A stretch of 64,000 nucleotides of DNA from Streptomyces phaeofaciens (GCF_014648915.1 NZ_BMSA01000026.1:62001-126000), one strand, 5' to 3'. Counted from the first letter of the stretch, positions 17,907 through 26,642 are shown. Program-made: numbers and translations. Notes: generated by a model from the sequence alone, not told the origin.

Positions 17907-19589
17907 CTAGCCGGTGAAGCCGGCCGTGATCGAGGTGAACTGCCAGGTGCTCTGGCTGATGCCCGAGCAGTTGCTGGTCACTCCGCCGCCGGGGCAGGGC
18001 CGGTCGCGGTTGACCGACCAGTAGGCGAGCCGGGCGATGTGGTGGGAGTTGGCCCAGTCGCGGATCTGGGTCCAGATCGCCGGCGTGGTGTTCTCCTGCT
18101 GGTCCGACAGACCGTTCATGCCGGAGATGCCGATGTGCGCGTAGGCGGTGGCGTCGTCCCAGCCGAAGGTGGACTTCAGCTTGTTCTTCAGCCCCTCCGT
18201 CGCGTTGACCGTGTTGCCGTACATGTCGGCGCCGCCGCCGAAGTCGAACGGCATGATGGTGAACACGTCGATGTCGGCGTTCAGCGACTTGGCCTGCTCG
18301 ACGAGCCGGTTGCCGTAGTACGTCGGACCGGTGGTCGAGGTCCCGAAGGTGACGATCGTCTTCAGACCGGGGTTGTTGGCCTTGACGGTCTTCAGCGCGG
18401 TGAGGATCCGGGCCTGCACGGCCTCGTTCTCGAATTCGTCCGTGTTCTCGATGTCCATGTCGATCGCCTTCAGCGAGTAGGCGTCGATCACCTTCTGGAG
18501 CGCGGCCGCGAGCGCGCTCGCCGAGGAGCAGTTGGCGCCGAGCTTGCTGCCCGACCAGCCGCCGAACGACGGCACGATGTCACCGCCCGCCGAGCGGATC
18601 TGGTTGATGGCGCTCTGGTCGACCCCACCGGTGAGCGGACGGCTGCTGTCCCACATCGGGTTGCAGCCGCCGCCGTCCAGCACGAACGCCATCGTGAACC
18701 ACTTGATCCCGGTCGAGCTCATCACCGTGGACACGTTCGGCGGGTCGCCCCAGCCCTCGTACAGATAGGGCGCGGCCTGCTTGAACCCGGTCCCGCCGCT
18801 GCCCGCGTTCGTCGTGACGGACACGGAGTTGGAGGCCCCGGAGGTGTTCCCGGCGGCGTCACGGGCCCGCACCGTGAACGTGTATCCCGTGCTCGGCGAC
18901 AGCCCGCTGACCGTCGCGGAGGTCCCGGAGACGCTCAGCACCTGCGCCGAGCCGCTGTAGACGTCGTACGCGGTGACCCCGACGTTGTCCGTCGAGGCGT
19001 TCCAGGACAGGGACACGCTGGAGGAGGTCTTGCCGGTCGAGGTCAGCCCGGTGGGCGCGCTCGGCGCCTGGGTGTCCGAGCCGCCGCCGCCCGGCCCGTC
19101 CAGGCTGATGTCGTCGGCCTGGTAGGTGCCCTGGGCGTACCAGCCGTGCACGTAGATCGTGGCACTGGTCTGCGCGGCTCCGGTGGTGAAGGACACCGAC
19201 AGCCGGCTGTACGCCGACGGCGACGACACCCAGGTGGAGGCACCGCCGTCGACGCCGAGGTACACATAGCTGCCCCGGACCCAGCCGCTCAGGGCGTACG
19301 CCGTGTTCGGCTGTACCGGGACGGTCTGGGAGCACTTGGCGATGTCGCTCGAACTCACCGCCCCCGCAAGGGCTTTGGAGCCGCCGTGCACCGGGGAGGA
19401 GACGATCGAGCCGAGGTTGCCGGAGCAGGACCAGGGCGACAGCGCGCCCGACTCGAAGCCGGGGTTGGTGAGGACGTTGGCCGCCTGGGCGGTGCCGGGG
19501 AGGGCGACCGCTCCGGCGAGGGCGAGAGCGGCGGTGCCGAGCAGGGCGAGGAGACGGCGTCTGGAACGCCGGAGGAATGTGGTGCGCAC
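17907..19589 (-). CDS. Secreted GH18 chitinase with carbohydrate-binding and FnIII domains
   Basis: The 560-residue protein starts with an arginine-rich signal peptide ending near TAQA. It then has a carbohydrate-binding module of about 140 residues (NVLTNPGFESG onward), a glycine linker, a fibronectin type III domain (APSAPTGLTST to VSVTT), and a GH18 barrel. The catalytic strand reads KAIDMDIE with the acid Glu at residue 381. The first Asp of the usual DxxDxDxE motif is Lys here, but the DxDxE core is intact. The start is GTG 19589 with GGGAG upstream. The enzyme would hydrolyse chitin outside the cell. The promoter carries two DasR-like boxes, matching control by N-acetylglucosamine signalling known for streptomycete chitinases. 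Confidence 0.93.
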   Translation of the reverse strand: MRTTFLRRSRRRLLALLGTAALALAGAVALPGTAQAANVLTNPGFESGALSPWSCSGNLGSIVSSPVHGGSKALAGAVSSSDIAKCSQTVPVQPNTAYALSGWVRGSYVYLGVDGGASTWVSSPSAYSRLSVSFTTGAAQTSATIYVHGWYAQGTYQADDISLDGPGGGGSDTQAPSAPTGLTSTGKTSSSVSLSWNASTDNVGVTAYDVYSGSAQVLSVSGTSATVSGLSPSTGYTFTVRARDAAGNTSGASNSVSVTTNAGSGGTGFKQAAPYLYEGWGDPPNVSTVMSSTGIKWFTMAFVLDGGGCNPMWDSSRPLTGGVDQSAINQIRSAGGDIVPSFGGWSGSKLGANCSSASALAAALQKVIDAYSLKAIDMDIENTDEFENEAVQARILTALKTVKANNPGLKTIVTFGTSTTGPTYYGNRLVEQAKSLNADIDVFTIMPFDFGGGADMYGNTVNATEGLKNKLKSTFGWDDATAYAHIGISGMNGLSDQQENTTPAIWTQIRDWANSHHIARLAYWSVNRDRPCPGGGVTSNCSGISQSTWQFTSITAGFTG

Positions 19590-19655
19590 GCGATCTCCCT
19601 GAAGATGTGGGGTGTTCGGGAGTGCAGAGAGGTGTGCAAGAGGGTGCGCAACAAA

Positions 19656-19709
19656 GTTGGTATGGACCAATCCCGCTGTCAAGGTGATGCGCGGAGATTG
19701 GTCCATACC
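19656..19709 (-). promoter_or_regulatory. Chitinase promoter with paired DasR-like boxes
   Basis: Two 14-bp arms, GGTATGGACCAATC at 19659-19672 and its exact reverse complement at 19696-19709, flank a minus-strand TTGACA (19677-19682) that fits a -35 element. Each arm is itself a near-palindrome resembling the DasR site ACTGGTCTAGACCACT at 11 of 16 positions by eye. One box covers the spacer downstream of the -35, so a bound repressor would exclude polymerase. Identification of DasR is inference. Confidence 0.6.
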
Positions 19710-19744
19710 GGTGAGGTGGAGACGCGGCTCGCCGCCGCGATGAC

Positions 19745-20935
19745 TCAGAGCGGCAGCGCCTCCGCCGCGGACGCCGACGACGGCGCCGCATTGACGGACT
19801 CGACGGCCTGGACGGCCTGGACGGCCTGGACGGACTCGACCGGGTCGGCGGGCGCGGGCACGGCCGGCAGCAGCGGCTCCGTGGTCTCCCCGACCCGCGG
19901 GTGCGGCAGCGACACCGCACGCAGCGGCCGCGGCCCCGACACCACCGTGTAGGCCTGCCCCAGGAACGGCGGCACGACCTGCCCCGGGTCCTCGCCCAGC
20001 GCCAACTGCACGGCAGCCCAAGGGGCGTTGACCCCACAGAGGGACAGCTGGTGCAGCCCGCCGGCCGGACGCGTGTTGACGTCCATCAGGACCGGCTGCT
20101 CGCCGAACATCCGGAACTGGATGTTGGACAGGTAGTGCAGCCCGAAGCCCTCGGCGATCCGCCGGGCCGGCTCCAGCCACTGCTCGTGCAGGGTGAAACC
20201 GCGGCGGCGGCCGTTCTTGGTGCGGCCGATCGCCATCCGCAGGTGGTTGTCGGGACCGGTGAGGCAGTCCACCGACACCTCCGGCTGCTCCAGACGCGGC
20301 ATGACCAGCCAGTCCACGCCCTCCTCGGCCCGCTGGAGCGCGTCCACGACCAGGTCCAGCTGGACGTACGGGGTCGGGAAGCCGCTGAGGTGCACCAGCG
20401 AGAAGGGGGTGCGCGTGATCACGCGGAAGCCCACGCCGCCCGCGCCGGACGCCGGCTTGAAGCACGCCCTGTGTCCGGCCTCCTCCAACTCCTCGACAGC
20501 GGCGACCAGTTGGTCCGCCGTACGGACCCGGTACCACGGCGGTACGGGCACGCCGATGGCCTGGACCGCCTCGTAGGCGACCACCTTGTCCTCGAAGACG
20601 GCCACGGCCTCGGGCGTCGGCGCCAGCAGGGCCGTACCGACCGCCGCGAAGTCGGCGCGGTGCGCCACGATCGCCGCCTGGTGCAGCCGGGGCACGAACA
20701 CGTCGATGCCGCGGCGCTGGCACTGGTCCAGCGCGTACTCGACGTACGCGGCGGGGGACAGGCCCTCGGGCTCCAGGTCCGCGGTGTCGGCGGCGGCCAG
20801 CACGGGGGAGTCGGCGTCACCGTGCGTCGCATGGATCTCGACGGCGCGATCACTGGGATTTCGCCGCAGCTGATCCATGAAGAACACGTTCTCCGCGTAC
20901 GTGCGGTTGAGCCAGACGCGTACGCGAGAGACCAT
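19745..20935 (-). CDS. ATP-grasp family ligase-like protein
   Basis: This 396-residue protein has an ATP-grasp core. The nucleotide-binding Lys and glycine loop lie in FKPASGAGGVGF, and the metal-binding end reads MDVNTRPAGGLHQL. An N-terminal Rossmann-like part (about residues 1-100) resembles carbamoyl-phosphate-synthase-type preATP-grasp domains. ATP-grasp enzymes join a carboxylate to an amine or thiol through an acyl-phosphate; no substrate can be named. The last 50 residues are low-complexity and hold a VQA repeat encoded by a 9-bp tandem repeat near 19800-19840. ATG 20935 has AAAGG nine bases upstream. No partner gene adjoins it. Confidence 0.75.
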   Translation of the reverse strand: MVSRVRVWLNRTYAENVFFMDQLRRNPSDRAVEIHATHGDADSPVLAAADTADLEPEGLSPAAYVEYALDQCQRRGIDVFVPRLHQAAIVAHRADFAAVGTALLAPTPEAVAVFEDKVVAYEAVQAIGVPVPPWYRVRTADQLVAAVEELEEAGHRACFKPASGAGGVGFRVITRTPFSLVHLSGFPTPYVQLDLVVDALQRAEEGVDWLVMPRLEQPEVSVDCLTGPDNHLRMAIGRTKNGRRRGFTLHEQWLEPARRIAEGFGLHYLSNIQFRMFGEQPVLMDVNTRPAGGLHQLSLCGVNAPWAAVQLALGEDPGQVVPPFLGQAYTVVSGPRPLRAVSLPHPRVGETTEPLLPAVPAPADPVESVQAVQAVQAVESVNAAPSSASAAEALPL

Positions 20936-21256
20936 GCGAGGCCGCCTTTCATGGTTCGCGGGCAGGGCGAAGCAGGCCCGGCCCGGGCAGGGGGAGTGGA
21001 GGGTCACCAAACCGCCCTGCGTGAAGGGACGTCCATGGCGGTGGTGTTGGGGCGATCATACGGCTTCCCGGGGGTGCCGCGTGCAACGCCCGTGTTACGG
21101 ATTTTCTGATCTTGTTCACGAATGTCGCGGCGTCGGGTAAGGACCTGACCCGTGGGTAACCGGACGACCGCGGGCCGTGGTCCGGCGCCGCCTTGTTCCC
21201 CGGCGGCGAATGTGTTGTGGTGGTGGTCTTCGAGGGCTCGGAACGGGGGACGCAAG
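20936..21256. other. Divergent intergenic region between ATP-grasp and metallophosphatase genes
   Basis: These 321 bases must hold the promoters for both neighbours. No gene, strong hairpin or recognisable operator is evident to me. The stretch around 21080-21125 is the least GC-rich part, which is the likely promoter zone. Confidence 0.4.
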
Positions 21257-22120
21257 GTGACGTCGAAGGCCGGCGGTGGTGCCGGACAGCTGCTGGCCAT
21301 CAGTGATCTCCACATCGGTTATCCCGAGAACCGCGCGCTGGTCGAGGAGATGGCACCGGAGACGGACGACGACTGGCTCCTGGTCGCCGGGGACGTCTCG
21401 GAGAACGTGGCCGACATCCGCTGGGCGCTGAAGACCCTCGCGAGCCGTTTCCGGAAGGTGATCTGGGCCCCCGGCAACCACGAGCTGTGGACCCACCCCT
21501 CCGACCCCGTCACGCTGCGCGGGGTCGCCCGCTACGAGCACCTCGTCGACGTCTGCCGTGACCTGGGCGTGGTCACGCCCGAGGACCCCTACCCGGTGTG
21601 GGAGGGCCCCGGCGGCCCGGTCGCCGTCGCCCCGCTCTTCCTCCTGTACGACTACTCCTTCCTCCCGGCCGGCTGCACGACCAAGGAACAGGGGCTGGAG
21701 TACGCGCACGGCACCGGGATCGTCTGCAACGACGAGTACCTGCTGCACCCCGACCCCTATCCGACCCGCGAGGCCTGGTGCCGGGCGCGGGTCGCCGAGA
21801 CCGAGCGCAGACTCGCCGAGCTGCCCGCCGACCTGCCGACGGTCCTGGTCAACCACTACCCGACGGACCGTCACCCGATGGACGTCCTGTGGTACCCGGA
21901 GTTCGCCATGTGGTGCGGCACCTCCCTGACCGCGGACTGGCACCACCGCTTCCGGGTCGCCGCCATGGTCTACGGCCATCTCCACATCCCCCGGACCACC
22001 TGGCACGACGGCGTCCGCTTCGAGGAGGTGTCGGTCGGCTACCCGCGCGAGTGGCGCAAGCGGCCGCAGCCGCCGGGCCGGCTGCGCCGTGTCCTGCCGG
22101 CGGAGGTGGCGGCGCCGTGA
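21257..22120 (+). CDS. Cytoplasmic calcineurin-like metallophosphoesterase
   Basis: The 287-residue protein shows the complete metallophosphoesterase metal ligand set: ISDLHIGY, VAGDVSEN, APGNHELW, VNHYP and GHLHIP. No signal peptide is present. GTG 21257 was chosen because it follows a GGGGA ribosome site and is only 16 residues before the first metal motif. Its stop overlaps the phosphopantetheinyl transferase start (GTGA). The coupling suggests a shared role, for example hydrolysing a phosphopantetheine or phosphoadenosine by-product, but that is inference. Confidence 0.9.
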   Translation: MTSKAGGGAGQLLAISDLHIGYPENRALVEEMAPETDDDWLLVAGDVSENVADIRWALKTLASRFRKVIWAPGNHELWTHPSDPVTLRGVARYEHLVDVCRDLGVVTPEDPYPVWEGPGGPVAVAPLFLLYDYSFLPAGCTTKEQGLEYAHGTGIVCNDEYLLHPDPYPTREAWCRARVAETERRLAELPADLPTVLVNHYPTDRHPMDVLWYPEFAMWCGTSLTADWHHRFRVAAMVYGHLHIPRTTWHDGVRFEEVSVGYPREWRKRPQPPGRLRRVLPAEVAAP

Positions 22121-22836
22121 TCGAGGATCTGCTGCCGGCCTCGGTGGTCGCCGTCGAGGCCTTCGGCGAGGAGGGCGTGCGCGAGTTCGGCGACAGCCCG
22201 CTCTTCCCCGAGGAGGAGGCGCTGGTGGCCCGCGCGGTCGAAAAACGCCGCCGTGAGTTCACCGTCGTACGGGCCTGCGCGCGCCGGGCGATGGAGAAGC
22301 TCGGCGTGGCCGCGCGGCCCGTGCTGCCCGGCGAGCGGGGTGCGCCGGGGTGGCCGGACGGTCTGACCGGCAGCATGACCCACTGCGAGGGCTACTGTGC
22401 GGCCGCGCTGGTGCGCGCCGCCGACCTGGCCTCCCTCGGCATCGACGCCGAGCCGCACGCGCCGCTGCCGGAGGGGGTGCTGTCCGCCGTGGCGCTGCCC
22501 GCCGAGCAGGAGCGGCTGCGGCGGCTGGCCGCGGACCGGCCCGAGGTGCACTGGGACCGGCTCCTGTTCAGCGCCAAGGAGTCCGTCTACAAGGCGTGGT
22601 TCCCGCTCACCCGGAAGTGGCTGGACTTCAGCGAGGCCGACATCGACCTCGCCCCCGGTCCCACCGGATCCGCCCCCGGGCTCATCGGATCCGACCCAGG
22701 CCCCTCCGGCACGTTCCGGGCCCGCCTCCTCGTGCCGGGCCCCCTGGTCGACGGCCGGCGCGTGGACCACTTCGACGGCCGCTGGACGGCGGAACGCGGC
22801 CTGGTGGCGACGGCGATCGCGGTCCACCACGGCTGA
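22117..22836 (+). CDS. Sfp/EntD-type 4'-phosphopantetheinyl transferase
   Basis: The 239-residue enzyme has the three family motifs: TGSMTHC near residue 87, GIDAEPH with the magnesium ligand near residue 108, and the WDRLLFSAKESVYKAW block near residue 148. It moves phosphopantetheine from CoA to a serine of carrier proteins, activating fatty-acid, polyketide or peptide synthases. No synthase is encoded in this window, so it probably serves targets elsewhere. An insertion near residues 180-205 carries a short Pro/Gly repeat (PGPTGSAPG, then PGPSG). Translation is coupled to the metallophosphatase through GTGA. Confidence 0.92.
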   Translation: MIEDLLPASVVAVEAFGEEGVREFGDSPLFPEEEALVARAVEKRRREFTVVRACARRAMEKLGVAARPVLPGERGAPGWPDGLTGSMTHCEGYCAAALVRAADLASLGIDAEPHAPLPEGVLSAVALPAEQERLRRLAADRPEVHWDRLLFSAKESVYKAWFPLTRKWLDFSEADIDLAPGPTGSAPGLIGSDPGPSGTFRARLLVPGPLVDGRRVDHFDGRWTAERGLVATAIAVHHG

Positions 22837-22972
22837 GCCCGCCGCGGCTGAGCCCCACCGGGACGGGCCCCCGTCGCGGTGACGCCCCGACGGGGGCCGC
22901 CCGGCCGGTCGCGCGCCGGCGGGCCGGTCACGCCCCCGTCACGGTCCGCTCGGGCCCGGCGGCCGGTCACCG

Positions 22973-23212
22973 TCACGCTCTGGGGCACCAGCTGTTCAGC
23001 AGCCGGAAGAACTCCTCCTCGTTGCCCGTGAGGCCCGCCTCCGCCAGGGCGCGGTCGGCCTCGGCGAGCACGGCGGGCGGCACCATCGGCGGGAGCCGGT
23101 CGTGCGGCGGCCCGGAGGTCTCGTCGCCGAAGGCGGCCCGGACCGTGTGCAGGAGCCGCAGATAGGCCTGGACGGCGGTGCGCTCGCGGTCGGTCAGTAC
23201 GGCTGTGGGCAT
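22973..23212 (-). CDS. Small helical protein of unknown function
   Basis: The 79-residue protein starts at ATG 23212 with GGGGAG upstream. It is predicted to be mostly helical, with a charged N-terminal half (TDRERTAVQAYLRLL) and a conserved-looking NEEEFFRLLNSW end. I do not recognise a family. It faces the alpha/beta hydrolase gene head to head and ends near the phosphopantetheinyl transferase stop. The codon usage is that of a normal streptomycete gene. Confidence 0.65.
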   Translation of the reverse strand: MPTAVLTDRERTAVQAYLRLLHTVRAAFGDETSGPPHDRLPPMVPPAVLAEADRALAEAGLTGNEEEFFRLLNSWCPRA

Positions 23213-23348
23213 CGGTCGGCTCTCCCCGTGTCGGCATCGGTCCCACGCGCCCGGACGGCGCGTACGCCGCCACACGACGGCGCACCCCCCAGCTTGCCGC
23301 CCACCACTGACAATCCGGCCGCGCCCCACGTCGGTTCGCCCGCTTAGC

Positions 23349-23363
23349 GGAGGTGAAACCTCC
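23349..23363. promoter_or_regulatory. Inverted repeat in the hydrolase promoter region
   Basis: GGAGGT-GAA-ACCTCC is a perfect 6-bp inverted repeat with a three-base centre, about 90 bases before the hydrolase start. It is followed by TTGAAA (23364-23369). It could be an operator for an unlinked regulator. Confidence 0.35.
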
Positions 23364-23452
23364 TTGAAATCCCCTGGGGGAAAGGCTCCCTACGCTGGAA
23401 CGAAGGGCTTTCGGCCGACCGCCGACGGCCAGGGGTCACGGGAGGCGAGCGG

Positions 23453-24484
23453 GTGGTCGACGTACCGCAGCGGCGCCCCGCGCGCGCCGCACGGCTGCGC
23501 CCGGTGGGCGACGGGGAACTGGAGCTCCAGTACCGGGTCGTGCACGGCTACCGCCGTGCTTTCCGCATGGCGGGCGAGGGCCCCGCCCTGGTCCTGATCC
23601 ACGGCATCGGGGACTCCTCGGCCACCTGGGCCGAGCTGATCCCCGACCTCGCCCGCACCCACACCGTCATCGCCCCCGACCTCCTCGGCCACGGCGCCTC
23701 CGAAAAGCCCCGCGCCGACTACTCGGTGGCCGCCTACGCCAACGGCCTGCGCGACCTGCTCAGTACGCTCGGCGTCGAGTCGGCGACCCTGGTCGGGCAC
23801 TCGCTCGGCGGGGGAGTGGCGATGCAGTTCGCCTACCAGTTCCCCGAACGCACCGAACGGCTGATCCTGGTCAGCGCCGGCGGCGTCGGGCGCGAGGTCA
23901 ACCCGGCCCTGCGGCTGGTGTCGCTGCCCGGCGCCCATCTGGCGCTGTCCGCGCTGCGGCTGCCCGGCATGCGGCTGCACGTCGGTCTCGCCGTCGGTCT
24001 GATGAGGCTCCTGGACACCGACCTGGGCCAGGACGCGCCGGAGTTGCTCACCCTCGTCGACGCCCTCCCCGACGACACCTCGCGCAACGCGTTCATCCGC
24101 ACCCTGCGCGCGGTCGTCGACTGGCGCGGCCAGGTCGTGACCATGCTCGACCGCTGCTACCTGACCGCCGGCATGCCCACCCTGCTGCTGTGGGGCGAGC
24201 GGGACAGCGTGGTGCCGGTCCGGCACGCCCACGGCGCCCACGCGGCCATGCCGGGCAGCCGGCTGGAGATCTTCGAGGGCGCCGGGCACTTCCCGTTCCA
24301 CAGCGACCCCGCCCGGTTCCGCGCCCTGGTCGAGGAGTTCACCCGCACCACCGCCCCGGCCGACTGGAGCCGTGACCACTGGCGGGCGCTCCTGCGCGAG
24401 GGCCGCCCGGCGACCCGGGCCGGTGCCGTGCGGGAGGGAATCGTGACGGATCTGCGCGAGGCGAGCGAACGCAGCGCGACCTGA
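23453..24484 (+). CDS. Alpha/beta-fold hydrolase
   Basis: The 343-residue protein has the oxyanion segment HGIGDSS, a PDLLGHGAS loop, the nucleophile elbow GHSLGGG with Ser117, an acid-bearing WGERDSVVP strand and the terminal histidine in GAGHFPFH. These make a full catalytic triad, so the protein is active, probably on an ester, lactone or epoxide. No signal peptide is evident. The C-terminal 50 residues beyond the fold are charged and may pack on a partner. It stands alone; the next gene converges 12 bases away. Confidence 0.88.
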   Translation: MVDVPQRRPARAARLRPVGDGELELQYRVVHGYRRAFRMAGEGPALVLIHGIGDSSATWAELIPDLARTHTVIAPDLLGHGASEKPRADYSVAAYANGLRDLLSTLGVESATLVGHSLGGGVAMQFAYQFPERTERLILVSAGGVGREVNPALRLVSLPGAHLALSALRLPGMRLHVGLAVGLMRLLDTDLGQDAPELLTLVDALPDDTSRNAFIRTLRAVVDWRGQVVTMLDRCYLTAGMPTLLLWGERDSVVPVRHAHGAHAAMPGSRLEIFEGAGHFPFHSDPARFRALVEEFTRTTAPADWSRDHWRALLREGRPATRAGAVREGIVTDLREASERSAT

Positions 24485-24496
24485 TCGCCGTACGGG

Positions 24497-25039
24497 TCAG
24501 CCCTGCGGTCCCAGGTATCCCAGGGACGCCTCGATCCGCCCCGCCAGATGGTCGCGACGGCCGCGCCGTACGGACGAACCCGGCAGCAGTGTGCGGCACT
24601 TGCTGGCCAGCAGCAGACCGAAGCTCTCGGCCTCCTTCTCGTCGGCCAGGTCGAACCGGGTGCGGGCGGCGACCCGCAGGACCGTCGCCTGGAGGTCCGC
24701 CCCCTCGTTGAGGAGCCGGGCCGCGACGGCCGCGCCCCCCACGTGGTGGCCGCAGTGCCCCGCCTTCATGTGCCACAGCTCGTGCCCGAGGATCACCAAC
24801 TGGTGGTCGGGTGCGGTGCGTTCCTCGATGACGACGAGGTCCTGGTCGGCCATGTCGAGCCAGAGCCCGCTGGCCGTGTCGGCCGGGAAGGCGGCCATGC
24901 GGAAGTGGACGGGGCGGCCCCGGCGTCTGCTCATCCCGTCGCACAGACCCGTGTACAGGTCGGCCGGTGCCGTGGCCGGCAGGTTCAGCTCGGAGACCAG
25001 TTCGCCGCACAGGCGGCGCATTTCCTTCGCGATGCCCAC
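24497..25039 (-). CDS. ImmA/IrrE-type metallopeptidase-like protein
   Basis: This 180-residue protein contains HELWHMKAGH near residue 82, a zinc HExxH motif, with a downstream DEKEAESFG segment supplying the third ligand as in the ImmA/IrrE family. Such proteins cut a partner repressor or act as toxins paired with an HTH protein. GTG 25039 has a strong GGGGGAG site; the frame is open further upstream but would overlap the partner gene. It lies 14 bases after the XRE gene stop, so the two form an operon. Confidence 0.85.
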   Translation of the reverse strand: MGIAKEMRRLCGELVSELNLPATAPADLYTGLCDGMSRRRGRPVHFRMAAFPADTASGLWLDMADQDLVVIEERTAPDHQLVILGHELWHMKAGHCGHHVGGAAVAARLLNEGADLQATVLRVAARTRFDLADEKEAESFGLLLASKCRTLLPGSSVRRGRRDHLAGRIEASLGYLGPQG

Positions 25040-25053
25040 AGTTCTCCCCCGGA

Positions 25054-25704
25054 TCACGACTCGGGCCGCTTCACGCTCTCCAGGAGCATGTCCAGCCACT
25101 CGGCGACCTTGTCGCGGTGCTGGTCCGTGGGCAGCTGTGCGGCCCGCCAGGCGATCCCGCGCACGCCGTGGTCCTGCAACAGTCTTTCCAGCGGGTCCTC
25201 GGCGGCCGCGGCCGCCTCGCGCGCGGCGAGTTTCTGGAGCAGCTCCTGCTCGGTGTGCTGGAGGGTGCCCATCAGGGCCTCGGGGTCCTCGGCCGTGAGG
25301 AAGCCGGCGTGCACCCGGAAGAACCGCTGGATGGCGTCGCAGTGCTCCATGGTGGGGCGGCGGTCGCCGTTGATGAGGGCGCCCGCCTGCTGCCGCGACA
25401 TGCCGGCGCCGTCGGCGATCTCCTGCTGGGTGTACTTGCGCCCGTTGGGCTTCAGCCGGGTGCGGCGCAGCAGGTCCAGGCGCTGCAGGAAACGTGCCTG
25501 GACGTCGGGCTCGCCGGCCGGGCGGCCGCTCAGCAGAGCCTTGACCACCGGCTCGGGGACACCGGAGGCGACGGACAGCCGCCGGGTGTCGAAGACCTCC
25601 GCATGGGCCACGCCGAGCCGTTCGGCGAGTGCGGCGACACGGGCGACGACGGCCGACGGCAGTACCGTCGCGGTGGCGCCCGGAACCTCGAAGCCATCCG
25701 ACAC
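25054..25704 (-). CDS. XRE-type helix-turn-helix regulator paired with ImmA/IrrE protein
   Basis: The protein has 216 residues. Its helix-turn-helix is central rather than N-terminal: KYTQQEIADGAGMSRQQAGALING at about residues 98-121. It is flanked by an N-terminal helical region and a Glu/Ala-rich C-terminal region (LLQKLAAREAAAAAEDP). GTG 25704 has GGAG eight bases upstream. It is the natural DNA-binding partner of the HExxH protein encoded just downstream and is divergent from an MmyB-like sensor gene. Confidence 0.85.
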   Translation of the reverse strand: MSDGFEVPGATATVLPSAVVARVAALAERLGVAHAEVFDTRRLSVASGVPEPVVKALLSGRPAGEPDVQARFLQRLDLLRRTRLKPNGRKYTQQEIADGAGMSRQQAGALINGDRRPTMEHCDAIQRFFRVHAGFLTAEDPEALMGTLQHTEQELLQKLAAREAAAAAEDPLERLLQDHGVRGIAWRAAQLPTDQHRDKVAEWLDMLLESVKRPES

Positions 25705-25805
25705 CGACAGGTCTCCTACGTCTCTCACGTCCCTCTCACAGGCACAGACGGGCGCCGTGAACTGCGTGGAGAGTAACGGGTCTTTCGAACTCACATCCAG
25801 GTCTC

Positions 25806-25819
25806 GCCACAACTGTGGC
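25806..25819. promoter_or_regulatory. Palindrome in the XRE / MmyB-like divergent promoter region
   Basis: GCCACA-AC-TGTGGC is a perfect inverted repeat with 6-bp arms, placed about 100 bases from each flanking start. XRE repressors bind sites of this size, so it is a candidate autoregulatory operator. Confidence 0.4.
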
Positions 25820-25933
25820 CAATTTCAGCCGTCAACGAGCACGGAATGCCACGATAGTTGACACGACTCGCGTCCGGGCAGCAGGATCGGCAAGCCGCGT
25901 GAAGGCCGCAGAGGCAAGAGGGGTGACCGCCCG

Positions 25934-26602
25934 ATGGCGTATCAGGCAGGAGGGCAGCGGTCCGCACCGCGGCCCGTCCCCGAGAGTCTTGAAGCGCAGG
26001 CCTACCTCCAGGACTACGCCGGGTACCTCGAAGCCGTTCCCTTCCCGTCCGTCGTGCTGGACCACCGCTGCGACGTGGTCCTCGCCAACACCGCTTTCGA
26101 GACACTTTTCCAGGGTGTGAGCCCGCATCCGACGGCCTTGCCCGGCGACAACTTCCTGCGGTTCGTCCTCTTCCACCCCGACGCGGCCACCCTGCTCGGC
26201 GACCACGAGTCCAGCTGGTGCCTGCCGATGCTGGCCCGCTTCGCCGCGGCCCTGGAGCGCCACGGCCATGACCACGGGCTCCAGGCGATCCGCCGGGAGA
26301 TCGCCCAGGATCCGCTGATGGAGGCCGCCTACCGGCAGGGCCTGCCGCACTGGATCCGCGCGGTCGGCGAGGGGGCCGTGGAGCACGACGGGGCGATCCG
26401 CCCGCTGCTGCACCCCGACCCGCGCCGCGGCGTCACCGAGTGCCGGATCGTCTGCGACACCCCGAGGACCCTCCAGGACATGGGCTACGCCCGGCTGACG
26501 ATGATCCTGCGCGAGCCCCGCACCGCACCCGCCCCCCGTAAGGCCCGCACCGCGCGCCGCACCGCGAGCCACCTCAGCGTGGTCCCCGCCCCCCGGGTCT
26601 GA
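25934..26602 (+). CDS. Stand-alone MmyB-like (PAS-related) ligand-binding protein
   Basis: The 222-residue protein matches the ligand-binding domain of MmyB-type regulators: YLEAVPFPSVVLDHRCDVV, LANTAFETLF, NFLRFVLFHPDA and further blocks in order. In most relatives this domain follows an XRE-type DNA-binding domain in the same chain. Here the first 25 residues have no helix-turn-helix and the tail is basic (ARTARRTASH). It is divergent from an XRE gene 230 bases away, so the two could form a split sensor-regulator. The fold probably binds a fatty acid or similar small molecule. Confidence 0.75.
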   Translation: MAYQAGGQRSAPRPVPESLEAQAYLQDYAGYLEAVPFPSVVLDHRCDVVLANTAFETLFQGVSPHPTALPGDNFLRFVLFHPDAATLLGDHESSWCLPMLARFAAALERHGHDHGLQAIRREIAQDPLMEAAYRQGLPHWIRAVGEGAVEHDGAIRPLLHPDPRRGVTECRIVCDTPRTLQDMGYARLTMILREPRTAPAPRKARTARRTASHLSVVPAPRV

Positions 26603-26642
26603 CCGGGCACCGTCGGCGTTCAGGTCGCCGACGGCGCCTCGG

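Noticed and set aside
22117..22836. Natural-product gene cluster marked by the phosphopantetheinyl transferase
   Set aside because: No synthase, carrier protein or tailoring enzyme is present within the window; the gene stands with a phosphatase only.
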